Source: Chrysopilus asiliformis (Eukaryota; Arthropoda; Insecta; Diptera; Rhagionidae). From it: a DNA stretch of 64,000 bases. A program made the translations under genes and the position numbers. The stretch covers positions 49,221,931-49,285,930 of the forward strand of contig OZ035962.1 of assembly GCA_964034945.1 (NCBI GenBank), given 5' to 3'. A model generated the notes under the pieces. It did no database searches. It had not been told where the DNA came from and worked only from the letters and a program-made list of their open reading frames with translations. The first letter of the stretch is position 1, and every line of letters starts with the position of its first letter. Shown one piece after another: positions 1 through 9,847 of this stretch.

Positions 1-430
1 AATTACCCCAAAGATTAGGGCAAAAAAATCAAGGTGTCTGTCTCGTAGAAACGGCCAAAAGACGTGGATCCACCTACAACTATCTCCAATCTTTAGAAAG
101 AAATTTTAGTGAAAAGAAAACTAAAGAAACAATTTGATTGACCGGAATGTTACGGGATGTGACTTTCCATTTGGTGAATTTCGGCATCTTGTACCTAAAA
201 ATCAAATTTCACTTGCAACACAACGAACAAATGTTTAATTCTGAAATGTTATAGGGCATTTTCATAAATGTATTCGGAAGTTGCGCAAATAGTACAAAAC
301 ATTTTCTTCCATCTCTCCGTTATACTTAGTTGTTCATTAATTTGCGAAAGTAAACTAACTAAACAAATAACCTATTATACTAATATTATACTAAAGGCGC
401 TTATTTCAAATCGTTTTTCTTAAATAAGTC
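1..430 (+). repeat. Dispersed repeat X, copy 1
   Basis: This stretch is homologous, with scattered mismatches, to the reverse complement of 53750-54072, and its first ~110 bases also match 16735-16850. All three copies share the sharp terminal motif GGTGTCTGTCTCGTAG followed by a GACGTGGATCC box. The common end suggests the terminus of one mobile family, but I see no coding sequence, no inverted partner and no target duplication, so the class is unknown. Confidence 0.55.
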
Positions 431-484
431 GACCCCGCTCCCACTTCTCCCCTCCCCCTCAAGCTTATTTTAAAAATAATAAAA

Positions 485-565
485 ATTGCCACACATAGGA
501 TTCGAACCACGGACCAATAGATTGCACCCCAACAGACATAGCGATTGAGCCACTCACAATTCTGG
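485..565 (-). repeat. tRNA-like module (SINE-type or tRNA pseudogene)
   Basis: Read on the minus strand, this contains an A-box-like TGGCTCAATCG and a B-box-like GGTTCGAATCC at roughly tRNA spacing, followed by GTGTGGCAA and a T-rich run. The acceptor arms do not pair well, so it is not called as a functional tRNA. The same B-box plus T-rich tail recurs several times in the window. Confidence 0.4.
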
Positions 566-699
566 CATTAGTTGTTTAAATGTATTATAGGTGCAACAAA
601 TTAAGCAAACTTTGATCGAAATTATTGAATTCAAAAAGTATTTATAAATTCAAAAAAAAAATGTTTGACGGATAAATCAACAAAGTTTTTTAAACGTAT

Positions 700-800
700 T
701 TTCGTCACAAAATTTTTGAGTGACTGAATAGTGTAGCGTGGAAGTGATTAGCTCCGAGTAAATGTTTCTGTGGGTTCAACTCCTCATGTGGGATTTTTTT
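700..800 (+). repeat. tRNA-like module
   Basis: A GGGTTCAACTCC B-box-like motif sits about 45 bases after a TAGCGTGGAAGTG A-box-like motif and is followed by a poly-T run. It resembles the modules at 29195, 30615 and 31840. No stable cloverleaf is apparent. The stretch 800-1130 holds nothing I recognise. Confidence 0.3.
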
Positions 801-1134
801 TTTGTGAAATTTTTGATTTTATTGTTTAAATGTTATTCATATATTATAATAACCTTATAGGTTTTAAAGCTTGTGTTCAAAATTTGAGAAGTACTCAACC
901 GATTTGGACGAAGTTTTAAGGGCAGGCCAACTGCAACACGGGAAGAGCTGTGGCCTAATTGCAGATTTTTCAGTCCCATGACAAAATTTGTTTAAATGAT
1001 TTTTAGAGGTTTTTCTTTGTGGTAAATTTGGTTTTTGTGAAGCTTTATCGAGTTTTGAATATATTCATCTATTAATATTTTTTTGTTAAACGTCAAATGA
1101 ACGCTGAAAATGATCTGAAATGATCCAATACAGG

Positions 1135-1235
1135 AAAACCTGATATACAGGAAACCCTGTATTAGCCGGACTCGCACAGCACCAAGAAATTTGTCCGGCT
1201 GAGACAGATTTCCGGCTTATACAGGTTGGATTAAA
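1135..1235. repeat. pogo/Tigger-like terminal fragment
   Basis: Read on the minus strand there are repeated 'GCCGG' and 'CTGTAT' blocks (AATCCAACCTGTATAAGCCGG, then CCGGCTAATACAGGG), a layout typical of pogo/Tigger ends. Only one end is visible and no partner was found, so this is a tentative family label. Confidence 0.25.
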
Positions 1236-1389
1236 AAACACGGGTTTTTTATTTTGTTTTACGATAATGTAACTATATACAAAGCTATGCGATGAAACCT
1301 CGTAGTGTAAACTTTTGAATTTGTGCATTACTTTTGACCCTAAAAATGTCCCAGTTCTTGAACAATGATCGCGCAAATTTTAACAAAGC

Positions 1390-2001
1390 TATTATTATAT
1401 TGTACTAGCAAACCCTTCGTTGGCAGCAAAAAGTTTTTTGTATAAATTTTTGAATGTCTAATCTATAAATTTTAGATTGGAAAAAACGTTATCCTTACAG
1501 GACCTTTCGTTTCGAATTTTGAAATTCCAACACCAGATTCGTGATAAGCAACCCCAAAAACGTTCCACAGCCAGTTTTTCGGAGAAAAATTGGAAAAAGG
1601 AAATTTTTGTTATCCTTGCAGGACCTTATGTTTCGAATTTTGAAAATGTAACACAGGATTCGTGGTCAGCGATCCTGAGAACCTCCCAAAGCCAGTTTTT
1701 CTGGGGAAAAATGGCACAAAGGATGTTTGCGATATCCTTACAGAACTTTTTGTTTCGAATTTTAAAATTCCAACACCGGATTCGTGATCAGCAAACCCCA
1801 TACTGCCAATTTTTCCGGGAAGAAATGGGAAAAAGGATATTTGCGTTATCCTCACAGGACCTTCCATTTCGATTTTGAAAATCTAACGTAGCTAAACACC
1901 TACTCCTGGCAACGCAGATCGTTTTGCAAAAAACCGCCTAAAAATCGGTTCAGTAGTTTTTGAGTTTTGTAATCTCAGACAGACAAACATCCATTTTTAT
2001 A
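1390..2001 (+). repeat. ~121-bp monomer array 1 with conserved tail
   Basis: Three diverged monomers (1477-1880) have the core 'ATTCGTGATAAGCAACCCC / GATCAGCGATCC' at about 1546, 1667 and 1788, a spacing of 121 bases. Each carries the block CCTTACAGGACCTT. After the array comes a tail with 'AAAATCGGTTCAGTAG' and a (CAGA) run. This is one of eight places in the window with the same monomer. The long plus-strand open frame over it is a by-product of the repeats. Confidence 0.7.
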
Positions 2002-2173
2002 TACAGTGAAATCCGGTTATAACGACCTCCAAGGGACCAACAAATCTGGTCGTTATATCCGGTTGTTCGTTATAACCGATTCATAGTTTTAAAGGTTTTA
2101 AAATACATGTGTGAAGTTCTAAAATACAAAATTTTTATTGCAAATCATCCGTACATTAAAAAATTAAATTTAT

Positions 2174-2383
2174 TTAATTTTTCTGCAGATATTGAGTAAT
2201 CTGTATTTGTTTGGATTTTTGGTGCAAGAACTCCTTTTCAATTTTCTTTTCAATTCTTAGCACAGCTTCTTTTGAAATCTCATCAAAAATGTTATTGAAT
2301 AATAGGAATGACCTCAATGTCGTAATACCCCGAAGTGCTTCATTGACTGAAAGTATGACACAACCTGTTTCTGAAATGTTCAC
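2174..2383 (-). pseudogene. Tigger transposase C-terminal remnant
   Basis: A 69-codon open frame begins with an NEAL..ITTLRSFLL segment and ends with a lysine/glutamate-rich helix (IEKKIEKEF) followed by KQIQITQYLQK. In pogo/Tigger/CENPB-like transposases the extreme C-terminus has this pattern: a helix around 'LR.F', a charged helix, then 'K(Q)xxITxF(L/F)xK'. The DNA-binding and DDE parts are absent. It lies where the tail should be relative to the element's left end, which supports the family call. It cannot encode an active enzyme. Confidence 0.65.
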
Positions 2384-2696
2384 CCGATTTTAAAATTATG
2401 TATTGTGATGCATAAAACATTATTTATCAGTAGTATCTTCTTCATCTTTTTCCTCGATACTAAATTGTTGCCTTTTAGCATTCATTGTGGAATTCACAGT
2501 ATAAACTACGAAATAAACTGAATTAACACAACGTAGATGCACAAAACTTTGGCAGAACTGATTAGGGGAGTTCCCGAAAAGTTCCAACTTTCATTTAATG
2601 ACTTAAGCAAATGACGTTTAGAAGTGCAACAAGTTGGGCAAAAACTAGGGTATCTGACATGGTGGCCAATTTAGAACATTTGTTAAAAACTTAAGC

Positions 2697-3067
2697 TAGA
2701 ACCTGAATCGTACGTCGATGCGTCCGTCATGCGAGCGTCCGGTTGACAGTTCGATGCGGTGACAGTTGGGTACGGCAACGAATCTGGAGTTAATTCATTG
2801 TTTTGCACTTCTTCTATTAGTTTATTGTCGAAACAATTACTTTCAATTTGTTCCATACTTAAATTGCTTAAATCGTAAACAAACTTTTTTGGGAAATGAC
2901 ATTTCTGTGCGTTGCCGCATGTAAAAGTAGAAATTCGACCTACTCTATGCGGTTACCGCATCGGAAAACGTATTATTAGGGGAGTACTCATAGCATCCCG
3001 TTGATTTTACTCGAACTGTCAACGTGACGGACGCATGACGGACGCATCGACGTACGATTCAGGTTCT
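2697..3067. mobile_element. MITE inside the Tigger-like element
   Basis: Ends are inverted repeats of about 50 bases (GAACCTGAATCGTACGTCGA and its complement) with GTCCGTCATGCG and TTGACAGTTCG shared further in. TA dinucleotides flank both ends, consistent with a Tc1/mariner-type target duplication. No coding capacity. It splits the Tigger element and so is younger than it. Confidence 0.7.
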
Positions 3068-3734
3068 ACCTTTAATCTACCAGGTTTTGATTTTTTTCTA
3101 TGAGATCTTAAGTTTCGGTCGTTATAAACGATATTTTTTTTTGTTTTCGTAGAAAAAGGGGTCGTTAAAGCCGATATGTCGTTATATCCGGTGTCGTTAT
3201 AACCAATACCAAAACGCACAGAGTCTTATGGGCTCTGGCCGGGACCTAAGAAATGCGTCGTTAAAGCCGGTATGTCGTTATAACCGGTGTCGTTATAAGC
3301 GGATTCCACTGTATATAGAAGATTAATTTAAGAAATTTTGAGGCATTGAAACAAAAACAATTGTTTGGTTTTTGGTAATAAAAATATTGAAAACACTTTG
3401 CCTAAGGAGTGAAAAATATTTAAATTTTTAAAATTAAAATATCTATTAAATATTAAAAAAAAATCTTATTATATAACGGCGCTTATGAATTCATACTTTT
3501 TTTGTTAAAGTAAATAACCCGATTGATACATTATTTAAAAAAAGTCATGTTAATGGCGAATATAGGGCCTAACTAGTCTCTACGAGGCTTACTATTAACT
3601 CCTTGTGTCACACAATGTGTACGTCGATCAAAGTTTAAAGACAACATATGTTAGAATAGAACAGATTGTGTAAAAAATTACAACTAAAATACGAAAAACT
3701 TAAATATGGTGAAATTTTAAGGTGAAACTAGCTT

Positions 3735-3900
3735 GGCCTTAGCTTTGCCCCAGATTGACCAAATAGTGGCGCTTTTAGTGCGAAACTAGCCTCTACGAGG
3801 CCTGCTCTAAAGTTATTATGTCACAAACTGTTGTTTGGAGAAAAAGTAGTAAGTGCTAGAAGACCGCAAAATATTTGCCTCTATCTTCGATAGTACAGTC
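3735..3900 (+). repeat. Repeat Y, copy next to Gypsy 5' LTR
   Basis: Nearly identical, in inverted orientation, to 21500-21665; a shorter piece also occurs at 3565-3615. Landmarks are CTAGCCTCTACGAGGCCTGC and GTAGTAAGTGCTAGAAGACC. No coding sequence. The Gypsy 5' LTR begins nine bases downstream. The preceding 3320-3730 is AT-rich, with nothing else recognised. Confidence 0.6.
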
Positions 3901-3908
3901 ACTTTGCC

Positions 3909-4389
3909 TGTGCTGACGCGGAAATCGGCTAGGGCTAATATCGACAAAGGTTATTGACTTTGTCTATATTAGCAAAAATCAAATTAAATAAAAGTTCATG
4001 CCGCAATGATATATTTGTAATTGTGCAAATGTTGCAATATTACCTGATTGACAAATTAATTTCTTAAGAATTAATATTGCTCAATAAGAAAATATATGCA
4101 TTCATAATGCTGAATTGCAAAAGGTCATTGTACGGTAATGACGTCAATAGGTAATTTCGATTGATTGGAAGAAACCAAGTCACCACATTCGAAGTTTGGA
4201 AATTGATCAAGATAGAGTCGGACGTGGAGATGCAATTGATTGGAAAATATTAAATATAGTTTGAATACAAGATGTTATTATAAAGTGATTATTGTGAATA
4301 AAGCAAGCATTAAAAAAAAGTGTTTTTCTTCTGGATAAATCGTATATCCACTCAGCGTGTTTGGTGAATATAAAAAATACAACACGACA
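3909..4389 (+). repeat. Gypsy 5' LTR
   Basis: Begins TGTGCTGACGCGG and ends AACACGACA. It matches 20188-20670 almost base for base; the fifth base (C here, G in the 3' copy) is one of few differences. The following bases open a primer-binding site, which fixes its 3' boundary. Confidence 0.9.
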
Positions 4390-4392
4390 TTT

Positions 4393-4409
4393 TGGCGCAG
4401 CCGGTATCT
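4393..4409 (+). other. Gypsy primer-binding site
   Basis: TGGCGCAGCCGGTATCT lies three bases after the 5' LTR. Insect 17.6/297-group elements use TGGCGCAGTCGGTA, attributed to tRNA-Ser; this site differs at one position in the first 14. It would prime minus-strand DNA synthesis. Confidence 0.75.
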
Positions 4410-4497
4410 ATTTTTAAAAAAATACCAAAAATCTACGAACGTGCGTGCATGGGAAGTGTTTAAAATAATAACTCGAAACATAATATTAACTAATATA

Positions 4498-5056
4498 AAC
4501 ATAACAAAAGCTATAATTGCCAATCTGGCAATTATTGAAAACCCGTATGGTGATTTAAGTGAACAGCGAACAGGTGTATCAAAATTCCACTTTGAAGTCA
4601 AACTTTCCAATAAGATTTTTTAAAATTTATTCCAATCGGATTTTTATGTATGGGAGTTTTATGTAGAATCATATCCTAAATAACTTTTGTTCTTGAACTT
4701 TTTTGATGAGATGCACCGTTTTCGAGATATTCACAAAAAACGATTTCGTTCGTATGGGGGGTACCCCCCCTAATGGTCCATTTTTGCCCATTAACGAACT
4801 TAGCCTCGAATTTTACGAAAAACGGACCTGTGCCAAATTTCAAGTCTGTAGCTCAATCCGTGCGCCCGCAATCCGCGCCACAGACAGACGGACAGACGGA
4901 CGGACAGACAGACGGACGGACATGCTAAATTCAACTTTTTTTATCATTCTAAACACACTGGTGTAATTCATTTTTTTGTGCGATGACGGGATCTTGGCGT
5001 TACAAACGGTAAGGCAAAGTTAATATACCCTTTGGTTTCACCATACGGGTATAAAA
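4498..5056 (-). mobile_element. mini-me/DINE-1-like element, copy A
   Basis: A full-length copy of the ~570-600-bp family. Its sense 5' end (minus strand) is TTTTATACCCGTATGGTGAA with the short inverted echo GGGTATA. In the middle is a (GTCC/GTCT)n tract, and the 3' end reads TTGCCAGATTGGCAATTATA then GCTTTTGTTATGTT. A (GTCY)n tract in a short non-coding element is the hallmark of dipteran mini-me elements. Open frames across it are translated microsatellite, not genes. Confidence 0.75.
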
Positions 5057-5366
5057 ATTAGAGTGAAAGAATAATTTCGGAATTTTGATCAAGTTTCATT
5101 TGAATACGAAACATAAAGGGAAGTTCAAGTGAGGAAGAACATCAGAAAGTTTCAGCGGACAGCATACAGTGACCATAAGGAACGAGCAGCAACGATTGTA
5201 GCAGTGAAAAACTTCAGCGGTTGTGGAAGTGAATGCAGCAAAACTGGAACAGCGATATCGGAAGCAGCAGTGGTAGCAACAACTGAGGCAGCGACAACTG
5301 AACTGGAAACAACAACAGAAGTGGAAGCAGTAACCGAAGGAGCGAAAGAAGCAGTTAAAGATTGAA
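5057..5366 (+). other. Gypsy leader segment with low-complexity frame
   Basis: Non-repeat sequence between two mini-me copies, presumably Gypsy 5' leader. It is rich in GCAGCA/ACAACA and so opens a 78-codon plus-strand frame (5129-5365) composed mainly of A, T, E and V. It resembles no protein I know and is probably leader RNA rather than gag. Confidence 0.35.
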
Positions 5367-5774
5367 AACATAACAAAAGCTATAATTGCCAATCTGGCAA
5401 TCATTGGAGACCCGTATGGTGATATTCGTATCAAAATTCGAACAGTTATACCAAAATTCCACTTTGAAGTCAAACTTTCCAATAAGATTTTTTAAAATTT
5501 ATTCCAATCAGATTTTGATGTATGGGAGTTTTATGTAGAATCATATCCTAAATAACTTTTGTTCTTGGACTTTTTTGATAGGATGCACCGTTTTTGAGAT
5601 ATCCACAAAAAACGATTTCGTTCGTATGGGGGGTACCCCCTCTAATGGTCAATTTTTGCCCATTAACGAACTTAGCCTCGCATTTTACGAAAAACGGATC
5701 CACGCCAAATTTCAAGTCTCTAGCTCAATCCGTGCGCCCGCAATCCGCGCCACAGACAGACATACGGGTATAAA
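5367..5774 (-). mobile_element. mini-me-like element, copy B (deleted)
   Basis: Same family and orientation as copy A. The segment between the start of the GTCY tract and the terminal TATACCCGTATG is deleted, so the tract is reduced to about three units and runs straight into the end motif. Confidence 0.7.
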
Positions 5775-5831
5775 CACCAGCAAGAATATCAAATGAAGAT
5801 TTGGTTGGGTATGTTTTCCTTTTTATTGTAT

Positions 5832-6402
5832 TTTTATACCCGTATGGTGAAACCAAAGGGTATATTAACTTTGCCTTACCGTTTGTAACGCCAAGATCCC
5901 GTCATCACACATAAAAATGAATTACACCAGTGTGTTTAGAATGATAAAAATAATTAATTTCTGCATGTCCGTCCGTCCGTCTGTCCGTCCGTCTGTCCGT
6001 CCGTCTGTCTGTCTGTGGCGCGGATTGCGGGCGCACGGATTGAGCTACAGACTTGAAAGTTTGCACAGATCCGTTTTTCGTAAAATGCGAGGCTAAGTTC
6101 GTTAATGGGCAAAAATGGACCATTAGGGGGGGTACCCCCCATACGAACGAAATCGTTTTTTGTGAATATCTCGAAAACGGTGCATCTTATCAAAAAAGTC
6201 CAAGAACAAAAGTTATTTAGGATATGATTCTACATAAAATTCCCATACATCAAAATCCGATTGGAATAAATTTTAAAAAATCTTATTGGAAAGTTTGGCT
6301 TCAAAGTGGAATTTTGGTACAACTGTTCGAATTTTGATACGAATATCACCATACGGGTTTTCAATAATTGCCAGATTGGCAATTATAGCTTTTGTTATGT
6401 TT
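5832..6402 (+). mobile_element. mini-me-like element, copy C
   Basis: Full-length sense-strand copy, from TTATACCCGTATGGTGAAAC to GCTTTTGTTATGTT, with a GTCC/GTCT tract at 5967-6015. It stands tail to tail with copy D, only 30 bases apart. Confidence 0.75.
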
Positions 6403-6431
6403 ATTGTTCTTTTTGTAAATTTTGTTAAAAA

Positions 6432-7035
6432 AAACATAACAAAAGCTATAATTGCCAATCTGGCAATTATTGAAAACCCGTATGGTGATTTAAGTGAATG
6501 GCGAACAGTTTTATCAAAATTCCACTATGAAGTCAACTTTCCAATAAGATTTTTTGAAATCTTATTGGAAAGTTGTTCCAATCGGATTTTGATGTATGGG
6601 AGTTTTATGTAGAATAATATCCTGAATAACTTTTGTTCTTGGACTTTTTTGATAAGATGCAGCGTTTTTGAGATATTCGCAAAAAATGTTTTCGTTCGTA
6701 TGGGGGGTACCCCCCCCTAATGGTCCATTTTTGCCCATTAACGAACTTAGCCTCGCATTTTACGAAAAACGGACCTGTGCGAAATTTCAAGTCTGTAGCT
6801 CAATCCCTGCGCCCGCAATCCGCGCCACAGACAGACAGACGGACGGACGGACGGACAGACGGACAGACGGACGGACAGACGGACGGACAGACGGACGGAC
6901 ATGCTAAATTCAACTTTTTTCATCATTCTAAACACACTGGTGTAATTCATTTTTTTGTGTGATGACGGGATCTTGGCGTTACAAACGGTAAGGCAAAGTT
7001 AATATACCCTTTGGTTTCACCATACGGGTATAAAA
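6432..7035 (-). mobile_element. mini-me-like element, copy D
   Basis: Full-length copy in inverted orientation to copy C, with one of the longer GTCY tracts (about 6830-6900). It carries a short internal repeat of the AATAAGATTTTTTGAAA region near 6540-6570. Confidence 0.75.
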
Positions 7036-7231
7036 AAGTAAATTTTGTTAGAAATATTATAAACGGGCAAAGTTCTAGTGAATATAGAAAATTGTAAATT
7101 GAAAACCCGAAATTTAAATGGAAGTCAGTAAATAAAAAAAAAAATTGAACATTGAATTGCAGTGAATTGTATTAAGATTTTCCCAGTGCTGAAAATTAAC
7201 ATTTTATTAAATGCATGTATAGAAATCATTA

Positions 7232-7804
7232 TTATACCCGTATGGTGAAACCAAAGGGTATATTAACTTTGCCTTACCGTTTGTAACGCCAAGATCCCGT
7301 CATCGCACAAAAAAATGAATTACACCAGTGTGTTTAGAATGAGAAAAATATTTAATTTCTGCATGTCCGTCCGTCCGTCTGTCTGTCTGTCCGTCTGTCC
7401 GTCCGTCCGTCTGTCTGTGGCGCGGATTGCGGGCGCATGGATTGAGCTAGAGACTTGAAATTTTGCGCAGATCCGTTTTTCGTAAAATGCGAGGCTAAGT
7501 TCGTTAATGGGCAAAAATGGACTATTAGGGGGGGTACCCCCCATACGAACGAAATCGTTTTTTGTGGATATCTCAAAAACGGTGCATCCTATCAAAAAAG
7601 TCCAAGAACAAAAGTTATTTAGGATATGATTCTACATAAAACTCCCATACATCAAAATCCGATTGGAATAAATTTTAAAAAATCTTATTGGAAAGTTTGA
7701 CTTCAAAGTGGAATTTTGGTATAACTGTTCGAATTTTGATACGAATATCACCATACGGGTCTCCAATGATTGCCAGATTGGCAATTATAGCTTTTGTTAT
7801 GTTT
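7232..7804 (+). mobile_element. mini-me-like element, copy E
   Basis: Full-length sense copy with intact ends and a GTCC/GTCT tract at about 7364-7420. The preceding 7036-7231 is AT-rich Gypsy leader with nothing else recognisable. Confidence 0.75.
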
Positions 7805-7944
7805 AATTTTATATAAAGTATATAAGTGTTAAAGTATTCTGTATGAGTTTTAAAAATACCGAACAAGAAATCTACAAATCACTTTCTTAACAACTTGTAA
7901 GAAAACTACAAGATCTTGGGCTGCGAACTTCAAAATTTTGAGGT

Positions 7945-8060
7945 TATGTTCAAGTGTAGCGACCTCAAAAACCCCCTAATGCTAATTTTACAGATAAAAG
8001 GTGGAAAAAATGCTTTTTACGTTTTCTTTACAGGATCTTCAGTATCGAATTTTAAAATTT
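7945..8060 (+). repeat. Lone decayed ~121-bp monomer
   Basis: The block AGCGACCTCAAAAACCCCCT, followed by a TTTACAGGATCTTC block, matches the monomers at 1477, 22073, 54080 and 59825. It is a single diverged unit within the Gypsy leader, surrounded by AT-rich sequence. Confidence 0.5.
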
Positions 8061-8243
8061 CAAAAAGAGTAAAATCGCGTTTTGCTTACATCACCTTTGT
8101 TTCAAATTTCCAAATCAAGCTCATAAGAAAATTGTTGGAGACATTTTCGAGAAAAATGTAATACAGAAACTACTCCACACTTATGGTTCCGATTTTATTA
8201 TAGGATAGAAGGAGACATCGAAGGGGGTTTGAATGCAAACAAA

Positions 8244-8801
8244 AACATAACAAAAGCTATAATTGCCAATCTGGCAATCATTGGAGACCCGTATGGTGAT
8301 CTTCGTATCAAAGTTCGAACAGTTATACCAAAATTCCACTTTGAAGTCAAACTTTCCAATAAGATTTTTTAAAATTTATTCCAATCGGATTTTGATGTAT
8401 GGGAGATTTATGTAGAATCATATCCTAAACAAGTTTTGTTCCTGGACTTTTTTGATAAGATGCACCGTTTTTGAGATATTTGCAAAAAACGTTGTCGTTC
8501 GTACGGGGGGTACCCCCTCTAATGGTCCATTTTTGCCCATTAACGAACTTAGCCTCGCATTTTACGAAAAACGAATCTGCGCAAAATTTCAAGTCTCTAG
8601 CTCAATCCGTGCGCCCGCAATCCGCGCCACAGACAGACGGACAGACAGACGGACAGACGGACAGACGGACAGACGGACAGACGGACAGACGGACAGACAG
8701 ACGGACATGCAGAAATTAAATATTTTTATCATTCTAAACACAGTGGTTACAAACGGTAAGGCAAAGTTAATATACCCTTTCGTGTCACCATACGGGTATA
8801 A
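8244..8801 (-). mobile_element. mini-me-like element, copy F
   Basis: Nearly complete copy in head-to-tail contact with copy G: its terminal CGGGTATAAA runs directly into the ACATAACAAAAGC start of the next copy. About 50 bases next to its sense 5' end (the ATGACGGGATCTTGG block) are missing. Confidence 0.7.
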
Positions 8802-9228
8802 ACATAACAAAAGCTATAATTGCCAATCTGGCAATCATTGGAGACCCGTATGGTGATATTCGTATCGAAATTCGAACAGTTGTACCCAAATTCCACTTTG
8901 AAGTCAAACTTTCCAATAAGATTTTTTTTAATTTATTCCAATCGCATTTTGATGTATGGGAGTTTTATGTAAAATCATATTGACATATTCGCAAAAAACG
9001 TTTTCGTTCGTATGGGAAGTATCCCCCCTAATGGTCCTTTCTGCCCATTAACTTAGCCTTGCATTTCACGAAAAACGAATCTGCGCAAAATTTCAAGTCT
9101 CTAGCTCAATCCGTGCGCTCGCAATCCGCGCCAGAGACGGACGGAGAGACAAACGGACAGACAGACGGACGGACGGATATGCAAAATTAAATTTTTTTTA
9201 TCATTCTAAACACACTAGTGTAAATCAT
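8801..9228 (-). mobile_element. mini-me-like element, copy G (truncated)
   Basis: Same orientation as copy F and in direct tandem with it. It is more diverged (GTCY tract shortened to about six units) and lacks its sense 5' end, cut off where copy H begins. Confidence 0.65.
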
Positions 9229-9819
9229 TTTTATACCCGTATGGTGAAACCAAAGGGTATATTAACTTTGCCTTACCGTTTGTAACGCCAAGATCTCGTC
9301 ATCGCACACAAAAATTAATTACACCAGTGTGTTTAGAATGATGAAAAAAGTTGAATTTAGCATGTCCGTCCGTCTGTCCGTCCGTCCGTCTGTCTGTCCA
9401 TCTGTCTGTCTGTCCGTCTGTCTGTCCGTCTGTGGCGCGGATTGCGGGCGCACGGATTGAGCTAGAGACTTGAAATTTTGCGCAGATTCGTTTTTCATAA
9501 AATGTGAGGCTAAGTTCGTTAATGGGCAAAAATGGACCATTAGGGGGGGTACCCCCCATACGAACGAAAATGTTTTTTGCGAATATCTCAAAAACGGTGC
9601 ATCTTATCAAAAAAGTGCAAGAACAAGAGTTATTTAGGATATGATTCTACATAAAACTCCCATACATCAAAATGCGATTGGAATAAATTTAAAAAAATCT
9701 TATTGGAAAGTTTGACTTCAAAGTGGAATTTTGGTACAACTGTTCGAATTTTGATAACAATATCACCATACGGGTCTCCAATGATTGCCAGATTGGCAAT
9801 TATAGCTTTTGTTATGTTT
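9229..9819 (+). mobile_element. mini-me-like element, copy H
   Basis: Full-length sense copy with a GTCY tract at 9364-9432. It ends 28 bases before the start of the Gypsy gag frame, so the cluster of copies A-H fills nearly the whole leader. Confidence 0.75.
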
Positions 9820-9847
9820 TTTATTTTGAAAATTTGTTGTCTGGTTC

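Larger units (their letters stand above)
2004..3311 (-). mobile_element. Tigger/pogo-like DNA transposon, internally deleted
   Basis: The element is bounded by inverted ends (CAGTGAAATCCGGTTATAAC at the left; the right end finishes ATTCCACTG) and by TA dinucleotides on both sides, the target duplication of the Tc1/mariner-pogo group. Repeated 'CGTTATAACGA'-type blocks inside both ends are characteristic of Tigger. Most of the transposase is gone; its C-terminus survives near the left end, so coding ran on the minus strand. A separate MITE is inserted in it. Confidence 0.8.

Noticed and set aside
5129..5365. A T/E/A-rich 78-codon frame as a secreted or mucin-like protein
   Set aside because: Low-complexity codons in Gypsy leader DNA, with an equally long frame on the other strand. 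No signal peptide.
4703..9610. Many open frames of about 70-130 codons with RTDRRTDG or QTDRQTDG runs, also at 29512 and 30949
   Set aside because: They are the GTCY microsatellite and flanks of mini-me-like copies read in frame. They occur in several frames at the same place and have no conserved start context.
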